The notes beneath the pieces were generated by a model, which had not been told where the DNA came from, did no database searches, and saw only the letters and a list, made by a program, of their open reading frames with translations. Both the position numbers and the translations under genes were made by a program. DNA of 64,000 nucleotides from Clostridiales bacterium DTU070 (GTDB lineage: Bacteria; Bacillota; Clostridia; DSM-8532), in contig LFSH01000034.1 of the NCBI GenBank assembly GCA_001513105.1, positions 1-64,000 on the forward strand, given 5' to 3'. Below, piece after piece: positions 27,401 through 36,890 of this stretch (position 1 is its first letter; each line of letters starts with the position of its first letter).

Positions 27401-30383
27401 AATCAGAAAGCCCCCTTAACGCTGCAAGAGCTTCAACATTCTTGTCGTTTCGCTTTTCTTCTGCCACTGAAGGAAGCCTGTGAATGCGGCAAACCACCTG
27501 GTAATCACACCACCGGCAGTCACCAGGGTCTTCGGTTACTGCGAACGTCCCCTCCTCTATAACAGTGAGAAGGTTGTCAAGCAGCCTGAAGAATTTTGAC
27601 AAGTCCTTCAGTACCCGTATAAAGCGCCTTCCTTCACCTTTTTTAGTTGGAAAAAGGTATACCCCTTCCTTTACCTTTGCATTTTGGGCATCCCTGTATT
27701 TTTTAAGTAAAACCTCGCATGCGTATGCGTACAGGGCATGCTGAATCTGCTTGCCTTTTTTGAAGAAATCCCTGTCGCTGAAACCATAAGTTCCACCGGA
27801 TTTATAGTCAATTATTCTGTAATTGTTCCCGTCCACCTGATCAATGCGGTCAATTTTCCCTGCCAACAGGAATTTTCGTCCAGAAGGAAGAGTAATTTCT
27901 ACCGGTGGATATCCTTCACCGTCCATTCCAAAAGCAAGTTCAAACTCAACGGGTCTTCCACCGTCGGCGTTTTCCTCCTCTCCTGCAAGGAAAATCAGGC
28001 AGGACTCCAAGATCTCTCGCCTTTCAATATCAAATACAATCTCGTTTGGCGGCGGGACTTGCTTTTTATACTCCCGGATTACATCCTCGGCAATTTGAAG
28101 TATAACGGCACTGTGGCCTTCCCTGCTTGGTTTTTCCTGTTTTTCGGTTATCGTTTTATAAAACAGTTCGAAAACAGCATGATACAACGAACCTTTCTGC
28201 AGGGGATCAAGCCATGTTCCGGGATCGTAAACCAGTTCATCGGGCAGCGATACATTAAGTATATAGCGCAGGTAATACTTATACGGGCATTTCGCCAGAA
28301 GCTCCAGCCTGCTTGCCGAGAATACCTCGCCATCGGTTTTAATTCCCAGGTTCCCTATATATCCGTCATAGCAGGTAAACCTGGTACTGCCCTGGTTATC
28401 CCATGCATTCCATCCTCTTTCAAGGTGCGGATAACATTCAAAAACAGACTCCCTGATGCTCCCCGCGAAAACCGTGTTAAAGCATCTGCTGAGCCAAAAA
28501 GAGGATTCATCTATGGCATTTCCGTTAATATAGCCCTCGGATTTTGCAAAATAGTCTCTTAAATCCGAATAATCCGCAAGGCTGTTATTACTAATCATCC
28601 TGTAGACCTGGAGAATGAATGAGGACGGCATTTGATCCCTGTTTTCAGCAGGATCAAGGCATGAATATGACAATGTTATATTTCCGTTCAGGCCTGCCAG
28701 CAGCTCAACAAGCCTGTATATGCTTTCATTCGGTTTTTCCCTGTTCTGAACAATTCTATCCGACAGTCTCTGTTTTTCGGCATCAAGCAGAACAGGGTCT
28801 TCACCCGTTTTACCCGGGAACCTGTCTGCATCAAGGCCTATGAAATAATGATGCCGCCTGTTTATATAAACACCGTTGTCAAAGTCGGAAAGGTGGATAT
28901 GACCACTGCAGGGATTTGATACTCCAATACGGAGGCCCCGGACAAAACTGTCAAGTATACGCAGTGCTTCACCGGTGTCAATGAATAAGTCTATCGAAAC
29001 CCGGTTAAGGGTCTCGACTATCATCTTTTTGGCTTCTGCGTCAAGTTCACTTTTTACCTCGGCAAACCCATTGACAAAAGAAGCTATCCCTTTCGCAAGC
29101 TCTTTCAATGAAACCCTTTGGCCCTGCGAAGAGGGAATCATGTTCAGAACGGTCTCAGTAAATTTTCTCACAGAGCCCAGTATCTTCAATCTTTTCAGTT
29201 TGTAATCGTCGTCAGGGCTTTCTTTCTGTAATGCTTCCAGTTTTTCATCAAGAACCGGAAGATAACGTTCCCTGCCCCAGCCAATACCCGATGCCCTTAA
29301 GACATTTGCAGCCTGGTACGGGCTTATCGTATCGCCGTTTTCCGACGGAACCCGGATTAGCTCCTGGTGCAGCATTTTAGTCAGGTCAGACACCAGGTAG
29401 TCCGAGCCAATCCACCTGATTACAGCATCAAAAACCTTTCCGGGTCCCGAGTTCTGAATGCTTATGCCGTAACTGAAAGTAACAGGTATCCCGAGCTGCA
29501 TTGCCTTCTGGTATAACAGCTGCGCATATGGTTCCCTTGTCGCAGCGTAGATGCATACGTTGTCAAAGGGTATTCCTTTTGTTTTTATATCGCGTAATAC
29601 CGCTTCTGTTTCGTTGCTTTCACCATAAGCCTTTTTTAAATGTATTCCGCTTATATCGGCGTCTTCGCCTGTTTCACCCGGAGCATACAAACAGGCAAAC
29701 GGGGATTTAGGAAGTTTTTTCTCCGGATAATCTGGACAGTAATACGAAGCCGGAGGATCGATGCCGTTTATCGGTTCATCATAGAGTATTCGTACCGAAC
29801 TGAATTTTTCGGAAATTAATTTCTTTTCAAGATAACGCAGCTTAATACTGTTTGGAACAAGCAAAAGCGCATCTTCCTTGCTGTCGGCCTTGAGAATCCT
29901 TTGGATCAGCCCTGGATAGTCTGTCAGCCCTTCATTTTCCAGCATCAAATCGTATTCCCTTATAATTCTTTTAATATCCCGCCCTTTTTCCGGGCATACA
30001 AAGCTGTCCTCGCTGATGTCATCTGTGTTTAAGCCTGCATATTTTATCTCCATGACCGCATTCCACACCGAGTCTGAAACCGACGGAGTGACCCGGATGG
30101 CGGTGAAGTATTCAAATTCATTGTTCTGCTGCAGGTTATATATAACTGCGAACATTTTCTGCCTCGACAAACCGTCATTGGCAAGGGTTTCGCTGCCGGC
30201 TGCCAGAAGCGGCATACCCAGCTCATACGCAATGCTTTGAATTGTTTCGATTCTCAGATTCAATACAGAAGTTCTCCCCGCAAGAGCCGCAATGATATTA
30301 CGCCCTGCCGTGTACGAAGGAACAAGTAGTATTTTGTTGAGCAACAGGTTTTCCCTGCATATGTCTGCTAAAGTCTCTATCAT
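27393..30383 (-). CDS. addB: AddB-like PD-(D/E)XK nuclease with Fe-S cysteines
   Basis: The 996-residue partner of the AddA-like protein. The nuclease domain is C-terminal (GKIDRIDQVDGNNYRIIDYKSG). Four cysteines typical of the AddB 4Fe-4S staple are present: one in the FSASRLELLAKCPYKYYL motif and three in CRWCDYQVVC near the C-terminus. The N-terminal helicase-like part begins VPSYTAGRNIIAAL and has no Walker A lysine, so it should be an inactive helicase scaffold for DNA scanning. ATG 30383 follows AGGG. Translation is coupled to the downstream addA. The chain is shorter than Bacillus AddB (about 1,160 residues). Confidence 0.8.
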   Translation of the reverse strand: MIETLADICRENLLLNKILLVPSYTAGRNIIAALAGRTSVLNLRIETIQSIAYELGMPLLAAGSETLANDGLSRQKMFAVIYNLQQNNEFEYFTAIRVTPSVSDSVWNAVMEIKYAGLNTDDISEDSFVCPEKGRDIKRIIREYDLMLENEGLTDYPGLIQRILKADSKEDALLLVPNSIKLRYLEKKLISEKFSSVRILYDEPINGIDPPASYYCPDYPEKKLPKSPFACLYAPGETGEDADISGIHLKKAYGESNETEAVLRDIKTKGIPFDNVCIYAATREPYAQLLYQKAMQLGIPVTFSYGISIQNSGPGKVFDAVIRWIGSDYLVSDLTKMLHQELIRVPSENGDTISPYQAANVLRASGIGWGRERYLPVLDEKLEALQKESPDDDYKLKRLKILGSVRKFTETVLNMIPSSQGQRVSLKELAKGIASFVNGFAEVKSELDAEAKKMIVETLNRVSIDLFIDTGEALRILDSFVRGLRIGVSNPCSGHIHLSDFDNGVYINRRHHYFIGLDADRFPGKTGEDPVLLDAEKQRLSDRIVQNREKPNESIYRLVELLAGLNGNITLSYSCLDPAENRDQMPSSFILQVYRMISNNSLADYSDLRDYFAKSEGYINGNAIDESSFWLSRCFNTVFAGSIRESVFECYPHLERGWNAWDNQGSTRFTCYDGYIGNLGIKTDGEVFSASRLELLAKCPYKYYLRYILNVSLPDELVYDPGTWLDPLQKGSLYHAVFELFYKTITEKQEKPSREGHSAVILQIAEDVIREYKKQVPPPNEIVFDIERREILESCLIFLAGEEENADGGRPVEFELAFGMDGEGYPPVEITLPSGRKFLLAGKIDRIDQVDGNNYRIIDYKSGGTYGFSDRDFFKKGKQIQHALYAYACEVLLKKYRDAQNAKVKEGVYLFPTKKGEGRRFIRVLKDLSKFFRLLDNLLTVIEEGTFAVTEDPGDCRWCDYQVVCRIHRLPSVAEEKRNDKNVEALAALRGLSDYE

Positions 30384-30454
30384 ATCAATCCCTGCTTTTT
30401 ATGCCCGAATGCGGACTAACAGAAATCTAAGCCTGCCGGGCCCCTTGGAATATC

Positions 30455-30484
30455 AGGTACCCGCTGCAAAAAGCAGCGGGACCT
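30455..30484. terminator. strong dyad between the membrane-protein gene and addB
   Basis: AGGT-A-CCCGCTGC / GCAGCGGG-ACCT with a five-A loop gives a 12-bp stem with one bulge, 44 nt past the stop of the upstream membrane-protein gene. No T tract follows on the minus strand, so it may be a weak terminator or an mRNA-end stabiliser. Confidence 0.45.
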
Positions 30485-30527
30485 GTCTTATGTTTATATT
30501 TTACTATATATTCCGGACAAAAAAAGG

Positions 30528-31874
30528 CTATTGTAAGGATAAAATTGTTTTAGCCGAAATGTACAGGTAGAAAAGCTCGGCAACCGAAGCACCAACCACG
30601 GCAGTAATTCCGGCAATGGCCATATCAGCGCCAAGCAATAATGCAATAAGCAAAATCAATGCAAGAGTTAACAGGTTAACTGCTTTTCCCTTGCTTAACG
30701 GTTTTGTGGTCTGGTTTTTCATCATTACCCCGGTCAAATACTGGATAAAAACTATTATAAACGGAAGCACCGCCGCTACCCGGATTACCCGTTGTGCAAG
30801 GTTTGCAATTGTCAGGTCAACGCGAATCCACTCGGTAAGTATATGCATGCCTGCAGGTGTAAACCCAATCACAACAAACAGAACGGTTACAAATGCTCCA
30901 AGCAAAAGGGCAAACCTCCTGACGGCGCATTCGGTCTCAGGTTCGCCGGGTTTAATGAATCCTATCGGAACCTGGTAGAACTCGGTTACCGGTGATACAA
31001 TCAGGGAATACAGCCCCCATGCAACCGAAAAGACTGAAATTGTAACATTGGGATCCGGGGTTTGACCCAGCGCAGTATTTATTATCGGCATATTCAAAGT
31101 ACTGAAAAACGAAGTAATGATTAACGGCCAGTAGAAACGCCATATGCCCGAAACAGTAAGGGTATTGCGCTGAATAACGCTGTCCCGTTCTTCAAATGCC
31201 TTAACAACGTTTTTAACTGTTGCCCTGATTCCAATAAGCGACGTAAGACCATCGGCATAAAGAGAGGTGATCAATATTCCGCCCGCGAGTATCGCAGCCG
31301 GTATGAAAGATAAATGGCTTACAGCTGCAACCAGGAGCATCAGGGTCAGCACCCGGACCAGTGAACATACGGGCATCAGCCATGTTTTCGAAAATTTTAT
31401 CATTATACCCTGGTTAAAATCCTTCAACAAAAGGCCTAACGGGTAAAGAATGAATACCGCAAAGATTCTGACCGCTTCGTCAAGAGTTGTCCCGCTTAAA
31501 TGAAATGCTTCGGCGAAAATTGCCCTTGTGAGGCCTGTAACCAGAAAAACTATCATTAAAGCTGCAATTATAATTGTCAGGATTACTGCAAACTCCCTTA
31601 CCTGCCTGTAATTCGGGGCATTATCCGCCAATGATGCAACTGTCGGACTTATCAAATGCAATGGGCTCTGGAACATCGACATAAAACCATGTGCAACCGA
31701 ATAAGCCGATATATAGACAATCGGAGAAGGAAGTCTTGCCAGCGCGGCATTTACAAAGGTTCCGGTTGAATTAAGAATAATGGCCATGCATATCAGCGGG
31801 AAGTAAAACCTGAACTGCATGAAAATCGAGTAATCGGTACGCGAAAAAGCAAAGCTGCTGAATTTGTGTCGCAT
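30528..31874 (-). CDS. polytopic membrane protein, MATE/ANKH-like
   Basis: A 448-residue membrane protein with about twelve hydrophobic segments in two repeated halves. The pattern resembles the MATE/MVF flippase superfamily and bacterial relatives of the progressive ankylosis protein (ANKH); FYFPLICMAIILNST and FYWPLIITSFFSTLNMPIINTALG are equivalent first helices of the two halves. The substrate is unknown. ATG 31874 follows GGGGA by 9 nt and lies 59 nt past the citrate synthase stop, so both are likely cotranscribed from the c-di-AMP-controlled promoter. If the transporter moves an organic anion or pyrophosphate, the link to citrate synthase would make sense; this is speculation. Confidence 0.6.
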   Translation of the reverse strand: MRHKFSSFAFSRTDYSIFMQFRFYFPLICMAIILNSTGTFVNAALARLPSPIVYISAYSVAHGFMSMFQSPLHLISPTVASLADNAPNYRQVREFAVILTIIIAALMIVFLVTGLTRAIFAEAFHLSGTTLDEAVRIFAVFILYPLGLLLKDFNQGIMIKFSKTWLMPVCSLVRVLTLMLLVAAVSHLSFIPAAILAGGILITSLYADGLTSLIGIRATVKNVVKAFEERDSVIQRNTLTVSGIWRFYWPLIITSFFSTLNMPIINTALGQTPDPNVTISVFSVAWGLYSLIVSPVTEFYQVPIGFIKPGEPETECAVRRFALLLGAFVTVLFVVIGFTPAGMHILTEWIRVDLTIANLAQRVIRVAAVLPFIIVFIQYLTGVMMKNQTTKPLSKGKAVNLLTLALILLIALLLGADMAIAGITAVVGASVAELFYLYISAKTILSLQ

Positions 31875-31933
31875 TTAAAGTTGTCCCCCTGTTAATGTCA
31901 TGGCCATATTGTACTACTAATTCGGAATTTTTT

Positions 31934-33331
31934 CTACAGGTTGCCTGCCAGGCTGTTCACCTCCACATTCCTCATACTGAGCGGCACATATTCTCTTGGC
32001 GGTGCAATACTCCTGTATGCAGGCCTGATTATTTTGCCCCTGTTCACCAGTTCTTCTATCCTGTGGGCGCTCCAGCCCACAATCCTTGACACGGCGAACA
32101 GTGGTGTAAACAGTTCTTCCGGTATATTTAACGCTTTATAGACAAAGCCTGAATAGAAATCCACGTTAATGCTGACACCTTTGTATATCTTTCTTTTTTC
32201 GGCAATTACCTCCGGGGCCAGCCGCTCAACTTTTTCATACAGACTGAACTCAGCTTCAAAGCCTTTCTCCTTTGCAAGCGCCCTTGCATATTCCTTGAAT
32301 ATCTCGGCTCTTGGATCGGATATCGAATAGACCGCATGGCCTACGCCATAGATTAAGCCGCTTCTGTCAAAGGTTTCTCCGTCCAGCAGCTTATTGAGAT
32401 AGTCCCGTACCTGTCCTTCATCCTCCCAGTCTTTAATGTTCTGTTTCATATCGTCGAACATTTGAGCCACCTTAACATTTGCGCCTCCATGCCTCGGCCC
32501 TTTCAGGGAACAAAGAGACGATGCTATTGTGGAATAGGTGTCGGTTCCGGTTGAAGTAATGACATGGGTGGCAAAAGTGGAGTTGTTTCCTCCGCCGTGC
32601 TCGGCATGCAAAACCAGGGCCAAATCCAGTAAAACAGCTTCAAGATGGGTGAATTTCGAGTCGGGCCTTAGAAGATGAAGGATGTTTTCGGCCGTGGAAT
32701 ACCTGCGTTTCGGGGCATGTATGACAAGGCTTCTGTTCTTGTAATAATGCGCCAGCACCTGGTACCCATAGACGGCCAGCAGAGGGATCTGTGCAATCAG
32801 CTTAAGGCACTGCCTGATAACATTGCTGATCGATATGTCGTCTGCCTGCTCATCATAAGTGTATAGTGCAAGCACGCTTCTTGACAGAAGGTTCATTACA
32901 TCCCTGCTCGGAAGTTTCATTATGGCGTCCTCGACAAAGGATAACGGCAGTTTTCTGTATTCCGACAGCAAAGCCCTAAACTCGTTTAACTCGTTTATGT
33001 CAGGCAGTTCTCCAAACAAAAGCAAATATGTTACTTCCTCAAAGCCAAACCTGCCTTCGGACATGAACCCGTTTACTATGTCCTTAATATCCATTCCCCT
33101 GTAAATCAGTTTTCCCGGAGCAGGAACAGTCTCACCCTTTTCATTGGTATAGGATGCGACAACGTCGCCAATCTCGGTAAGCCCTGCCAGAACTCCTTTT
33201 CCGGTAATATCCCTTAATCCTCTTTTTACATCGTACTTTTTATACAATTCGGGATCAATTTTATTGCGTTTCTCCGCCATTAATGTGTATTCTTCTATAA
33301 GTGCGTCCTTTCTTTTTCTGATTACTTCCAT
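31934..33331 (-). CDS. gltA: citrate synthase
   Basis: Condenses acetyl-CoA and oxaloacetate to citrate, the entry to the oxidative branch toward 2-oxoglutarate and glutamate. The catalytic regions are clear: LHAEHGGGNNSTFATHVITSTGTD, GPRHGGANVKVAQM and YGVGHAVYSISDPRA. The length (465) fits the longer clostridial citrate/2-methylcitrate synthase group, so methylcitrate activity cannot be excluded. The track start (33415) runs through the terminator of a riboswitch; the true start is ATG 33331 behind AGGAGGT. The 5' leader is a c-di-AMP aptamer plus intrinsic terminator, so expression should fall when c-di-AMP rises. A transporter-like gene follows 59 nt downstream. Confidence 0.93.
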   Translation of the reverse strand: MEVIRKRKDALIEEYTLMAEKRNKIDPELYKKYDVKRGLRDITGKGVLAGLTEIGDVVASYTNEKGETVPAPGKLIYRGMDIKDIVNGFMSEGRFGFEEVTYLLLFGELPDINELNEFRALLSEYRKLPLSFVEDAIMKLPSRDVMNLLSRSVLALYTYDEQADDISISNVIRQCLKLIAQIPLLAVYGYQVLAHYYKNRSLVIHAPKRRYSTAENILHLLRPDSKFTHLEAVLLDLALVLHAEHGGGNNSTFATHVITSTGTDTYSTIASSLCSLKGPRHGGANVKVAQMFDDMKQNIKDWEDEGQVRDYLNKLLDGETFDRSGLIYGVGHAVYSISDPRAEIFKEYARALAKEKGFEAEFSLYEKVERLAPEVIAEKRKIYKGVSINVDFYSGFVYKALNIPEELFTPLFAVSRIVGWSAHRIEELVNRGKIIRPAYRSIAPPREYVPLSMRNVEVNSLAGNL

Positions 33332-33403
33332 TGTACACCTCCTGAGAATAAAATAAACTAATATCAATATTTGTAATATTATCCAGATATTATTGAATAG
33401 TGT

Positions 33404-33432
33404 TAAAAAAACCATGGAGTATATCCATGGTT
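33404..33432 (-). terminator. riboswitch expression-platform terminator
   Basis: On the minus strand, AACCATGGA / TCCATGGTT (9 bp, 5-nt loop) is followed by seven T. It lies right after the c-di-AMP aptamer and 72 nt before the citrate synthase start, as expected for transcription-terminating control. Confidence 0.88.
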
Positions 33433-33444
33433 ATATGCTATACC

Positions 33445-33562
33445 CCTCTTTCACGGCCTACGAGGTTAGCTGCCGGGCTCGGACTGAAAGAGTTATCCTA
33501 TCCTGAAAAGGAATTCGCCCCCGAAATGGTTCCCCCGCTCCACTAATGTGAATTAAGCCTAT
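33445..33562 (-). promoter_or_regulatory. c-di-AMP riboswitch (ydaO/yuaA type)
   Basis: Read on the minus strand, the conserved ydaO blocks occur in order: GGCTTAAT near the 5' end, GAGCGGGGGAACCA, GGGGGCGAATTCC, AGGATAGG, then CAGCTAACCTCGTAGGC closing back on the first block. It lies between a good promoter and a terminator and directly precedes citrate synthase. Known members are c-di-AMP OFF switches, mostly on wall hydrolase, potassium and osmolyte genes. The boundaries are approximate. Confidence 0.92.
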
Positions 33563-33599
33563 ATGATTTTTAAGAACCAATTGATTTTTGACTTATTTA

Positions 33600-33628
33600 A
33601 TTTTACAATATGCCGTTTCATTTGTCAA
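33600..33628 (-). promoter_or_regulatory. sigma-A promoter of the riboswitch-citrate synthase transcript
   Basis: On the minus strand, a perfect TTGACA (33623-33628) and TAAAAT (33600-33605) are 17 bp apart, placing the start of transcription just upstream of the aptamer. Confidence 0.8.
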
Positions 33629-33755
33629 ACAAAAATTACCGCATGGATCATCCTGTAAACTAACAGTTTACGCATTTCCGGCCTTCGGGCGGCCATAGTT
33701 CTGCCAGGGAACACTAAAGAATTTCCCGGAATGACCTCTGAACATCAACCAGGGT

Positions 33756-35243
33756 TTATTGCTCCATCACCTTGATAATCAGGTTGGCAAAATTCTTGTC
33801 TCCCACAATCAGGGCGTAGTTAAGAAACAGTACTTCCTGGATTCCGTTGTCTTCTATCAACTTAAATATATTCTTTCCGTACTGCCTTGGATCAACCACA
33901 TATATTTCTTCGTAATGGGGCAGAAGGAAAGGCACCATTGCATTTCCGTAAGAGTCCTTAATAACAAGTATTTTTTTGCCGTTCTGAATTTCAGTTTTTA
34001 TAACACCCAAAGGCCTGTCACCGCTTATGAAAACCCGGTACTTGTTTTTCTGTGTTGCATGGTACATATCAATAACCTTGAGTTTTACAGGTCCTTCGTA
34101 CCAAACGTTGTATTCATTCTTCACAAAAGGCTTGTATACGGTAATAGTATCGGGATTTTTCTTAAGGACACTGCTTGACGTCATGTCATACATTGAGCCT
34201 ACATAGTCTTCTATTGTCTCGGTTTCGTACCTGTCAAGGGGAACTGCTTCAAACCCGCATGCATCGGCAAAGGCGGTATATGCATAATACGCCCCCAATG
34301 CCGTCCAGTGGTGGTCGGTTCTGAAATAAATGTATTCATCCTTATGTTCCTCGAGCCTTGAGTAAGCATCAACAGGTATCACGCCATCAAACCTTTCATT
34401 AACACGGGTAATGGCCTCTTTCTGAGAGTCTGACAGGCTTCTGTACTTTTCATTGTCAACGAACTCAATACTTGTCGGGGCAAGAAGAGAATATACCTTT
34501 ACTTGTTCCCCTGCCTTTTCCCTGAACTTGTTCAAAGTGTCGGCATAGTAAACTTCAGCGTCAGTATATGCTTTAAACAGCTGCATTGCACTGTTGTTCC
34601 AAATAAGTATTTTCCCGATTCTCTTTCCGTTGTCATTCTTCTCGGATGCAGGCGCTGGCGTGGGATCCGGCTTTTCTGCCGGAGCCGGTGTCGGTTCTGT
34701 CTTTTCCGTGGAATCTGCTCCGGGTTCCGTGCCTGGTTCCTGCCCAGGATCAGGTTCCGGTCCGGCTGAAGGCACAGGAGTAATTTCTGTTTCACCGCTG
34801 TCCCGGGTTTCAGGTGCTGGCGTAAGTCCAGGATCTCCGGAAGGTTCCGGAGTTATTTCATCTTCATTCCTGTCATAAGGCTCAACCGGCATTTCTTCGA
34901 AGGGTTCGCCCGGTTCCGGCATAAATCCGTGCTCTTCGGCATCATTGAACTCTCCCTGCACGATTATGGTTGCACCGTCACTGCCGGGAAAGCCTTTGAG
35001 CTCTTTTACCGCACTGCTGATCTGAACAAAGGAATCCCTGAAGAGAAACTGATCTGAAAAATACAAATCAACCTTCCTGAAATACTCCCCGGAAAAAAGA
35101 GCCTGCGCCGAAAACCCGGGAAACTGCTCAAGTGTCCTGTTTTCGTACTCCGATACGAGCTTATCCCCGATAAATATATTTACAAGTCCTATACCAATCA
35201 AACAGGCAAAAAACAGGATTATATTGATATACTTGCTTTTCAT
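33756..35243 (-). CDS. DHHW-family (AlgX/AlgJ-like) protein
   Basis: A 495-residue membrane-anchored extracytoplasmic protein with an N-terminal signal-anchor (NIILFFACLIGIGLVNIF). The DHHW motif stands in YIYFRTDHHWTALGAYYAY (about residue 310), followed by the SGNH-like KDSYGNAMVPFLLPHY that provides the second half of the active site in AlgX/AlgJ enzymes. A low-complexity Pro/Glu/Thr linker (about residues 105-205) splits the N-terminal part. With the MBOAT protein encoded just upstream it should transfer acyl (probably acetyl) groups to an exported polysaccharide. The ATG of residue 6 in the track ORF has GGGAG at 8 nt and is preferred. The genes are 17 nt apart. Confidence 0.85.
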   Translation of the reverse strand: MKSKYINIILFFACLIGIGLVNIFIGDKLVSEYENRTLEQFPGFSAQALFSGEYFRKVDLYFSDQFLFRDSFVQISSAVKELKGFPGSDGATIIVQGEFNDAEEHGFMPEPGEPFEEMPVEPYDRNEDEITPEPSGDPGLTPAPETRDSGETEITPVPSAGPEPDPGQEPGTEPGADSTEKTEPTPAPAEKPDPTPAPASEKNDNGKRIGKILIWNNSAMQLFKAYTDAEVYYADTLNKFREKAGEQVKVYSLLAPTSIEFVDNEKYRSLSDSQKEAITRVNERFDGVIPVDAYSRLEEHKDEYIYFRTDHHWTALGAYYAYTAFADACGFEAVPLDRYETETIEDYVGSMYDMTSSSVLKKNPDTITVYKPFVKNEYNVWYEGPVKLKVIDMYHATQKNKYRVFISGDRPLGVIKTEIQNGKKILVIKDSYGNAMVPFLLPHYEEIYVVDPRQYGKNIFKLIEDNGIQEVLFLNYALIVGDKNFANLIIKVMEQ

Positions 35244-35260
35244 GTCGGACTCTCCCATAC

Positions 35261-36676
35261 CTAAAACCTGAAGTATAAAAACGGATTATAGGTTCTTCCC
35301 ACGAGGAAGGCGGTGCACAAAAGAATAAGCACAACATTTATTGCAGGACGGCATATATCAAGCACCAGTTCCCTGTGTTTCCAGTTGTCCGTTTTGGTTC
35401 TCAAAAGGTTGTTCAAAGCCGGAATTACCGGCGTACAGCCTATTGCAGCAATTATCAAAAATACCCCGTTATTCAGTAAAGTCATCGAATCCTGTACTGA
35501 GCAAAACCCGTTTGCTCCCATTCCGAACATAACCCCTATATAGCCGATTGCCTTGTTTATGTCGGTAAAATAGAAGAAAACCCATGCCACATTAACAATC
35601 AACAGGAGATAAATATGGGATACAAAAGCGGGGATTTTCTTTAATACTTTTGAAAGCAGCGTTTTTTCCAGTATGATTATGAACCCGTAAAACAGTCCCC
35701 AGATTACAAAGTTCCAGCTTGCACCATGCCATAAACCTGTCAGAAACCATACTATTACAAGGTTGCGTATATGATGTCTCCTGTTTCCGCCCAACGGAAT
35801 GTATACATAATCGCGGAAAAAGGTTCCGAGCGAGATATGCCACCTTCTCCAGAACTCGGTTACTGTCTTCGATACATACGGGTAATTGAAATTTTCCTTG
35901 TAGTGAAAACCTATCATTTTTCCCATTCCTATGGCCATATCGGAGTATCCCGAAAAGTCAAAATATATCTGGAACGCGTACAGGATAATTCCAAGCCATG
36001 CACCCACCACGGATAGCTGCCCCAGCTCTCCGTTCAGCAGGGGTTCGGCGATTTCACCCGCCGTATTCGCCAGAAGAACCTTTTTGCCAAGACCTGCAAC
36101 AAACCTGTTGATCCCGCTGTACATCCCCGAAACGGTTACAGTACGGTCCTCAATCTCCCTTGCTATATCACTGTATCTTACAATGGGTCCTGCTACGAGC
36201 TGGTGGAACAGCGAAACAAAAAGCATGAACTTCAAAAATGAGGTCTGTGCCCTGGTCTCGTTACGGTAGACATCAATAACGTATGAAATGGTCTGAAATG
36301 TATAAAAGGAAATCCCGATGGGTAAATTGAAATTGCTTGGGGGAATATTTGTTCCGAACAGAATGTTTACGTTCTGGGTCAGAAAATCCGAGTACTTAAA
36401 AAAGCCAAGCAGCGACAGGTTCAGAACCAGTGATGATATCAGCGCGGCTTTTGCTTTCCATGTTCCGCGGTTTTTTTCTATAATAAGTCCATGGACATAG
36501 TCGATGGCTGCGCTGAAAATCAGGAGCGTAATCCATACAGGTTCACCCCACGCATAGAAGGCAAGTGAAAAAAACACCAGTATAATATTCCTGTAGTTCA
36601 GATTCCTGCACAGAAAATATAAAACCAGGTTCAGAGGTAAAAATACATACAGAAAAATCAAGCTTGAAAAAACCAA
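35261..36676 (-). CDS. MBOAT acyltransferase (AlgI/DltB-like)
   Basis: A 471-residue polytopic membrane enzyme with about ten to twelve helices. MBOAT motifs: FWRRWHISLGTFFRDYVYIPLGG and the catalytic His in TGLWHGASWNFVIWG. It passes acyl groups from cytoplasmic donors across the membrane to an extracytoplasmic transferase, here the DHHW protein encoded next. The start is TTG 36676 with GGTGA 8 nt upstream; no ATG fits. The two-gene unit lacks polysaccharide synthesis genes nearby, so its substrate polymer is unknown. Confidence 0.9.
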   Translation of the reverse strand: MVFSSLIFLYVFLPLNLVLYFLCRNLNYRNIILVFFSLAFYAWGEPVWITLLIFSAAIDYVHGLIIEKNRGTWKAKAALISSLVLNLSLLGFFKYSDFLTQNVNILFGTNIPPSNFNLPIGISFYTFQTISYVIDVYRNETRAQTSFLKFMLFVSLFHQLVAGPIVRYSDIAREIEDRTVTVSGMYSGINRFVAGLGKKVLLANTAGEIAEPLLNGELGQLSVVGAWLGIILYAFQIYFDFSGYSDMAIGMGKMIGFHYKENFNYPYVSKTVTEFWRRWHISLGTFFRDYVYIPLGGNRRHHIRNLVIVWFLTGLWHGASWNFVIWGLFYGFIIILEKTLLSKVLKKIPAFVSHIYLLLIVNVAWVFFYFTDINKAIGYIGVMFGMGANGFCSVQDSMTLLNNGVFLIIAAIGCTPVIPALNNLLRTKTDNWKHRELVLDICRPAINVVLILLCTAFLVGRTYNPFLYFRF

Positions 36677-36890
36677 CCTGCATCACCGTTTCCACTAAGT
36701 CACTTAACTTAAAATATCACAGCACCCCTTAATTGTCAACAAAGATTACCCGCAAGGGTTAAAGCATTACATAAAAAAGTAATATTTAGTAACAATCTAT
36801 TCACAATCAGTTAAGAAATTAATGGCTGCTTTCTGATATAATTATATTGTATGGGATTATAACAAACAAAAGAAAACGAGGTAGATTCAG

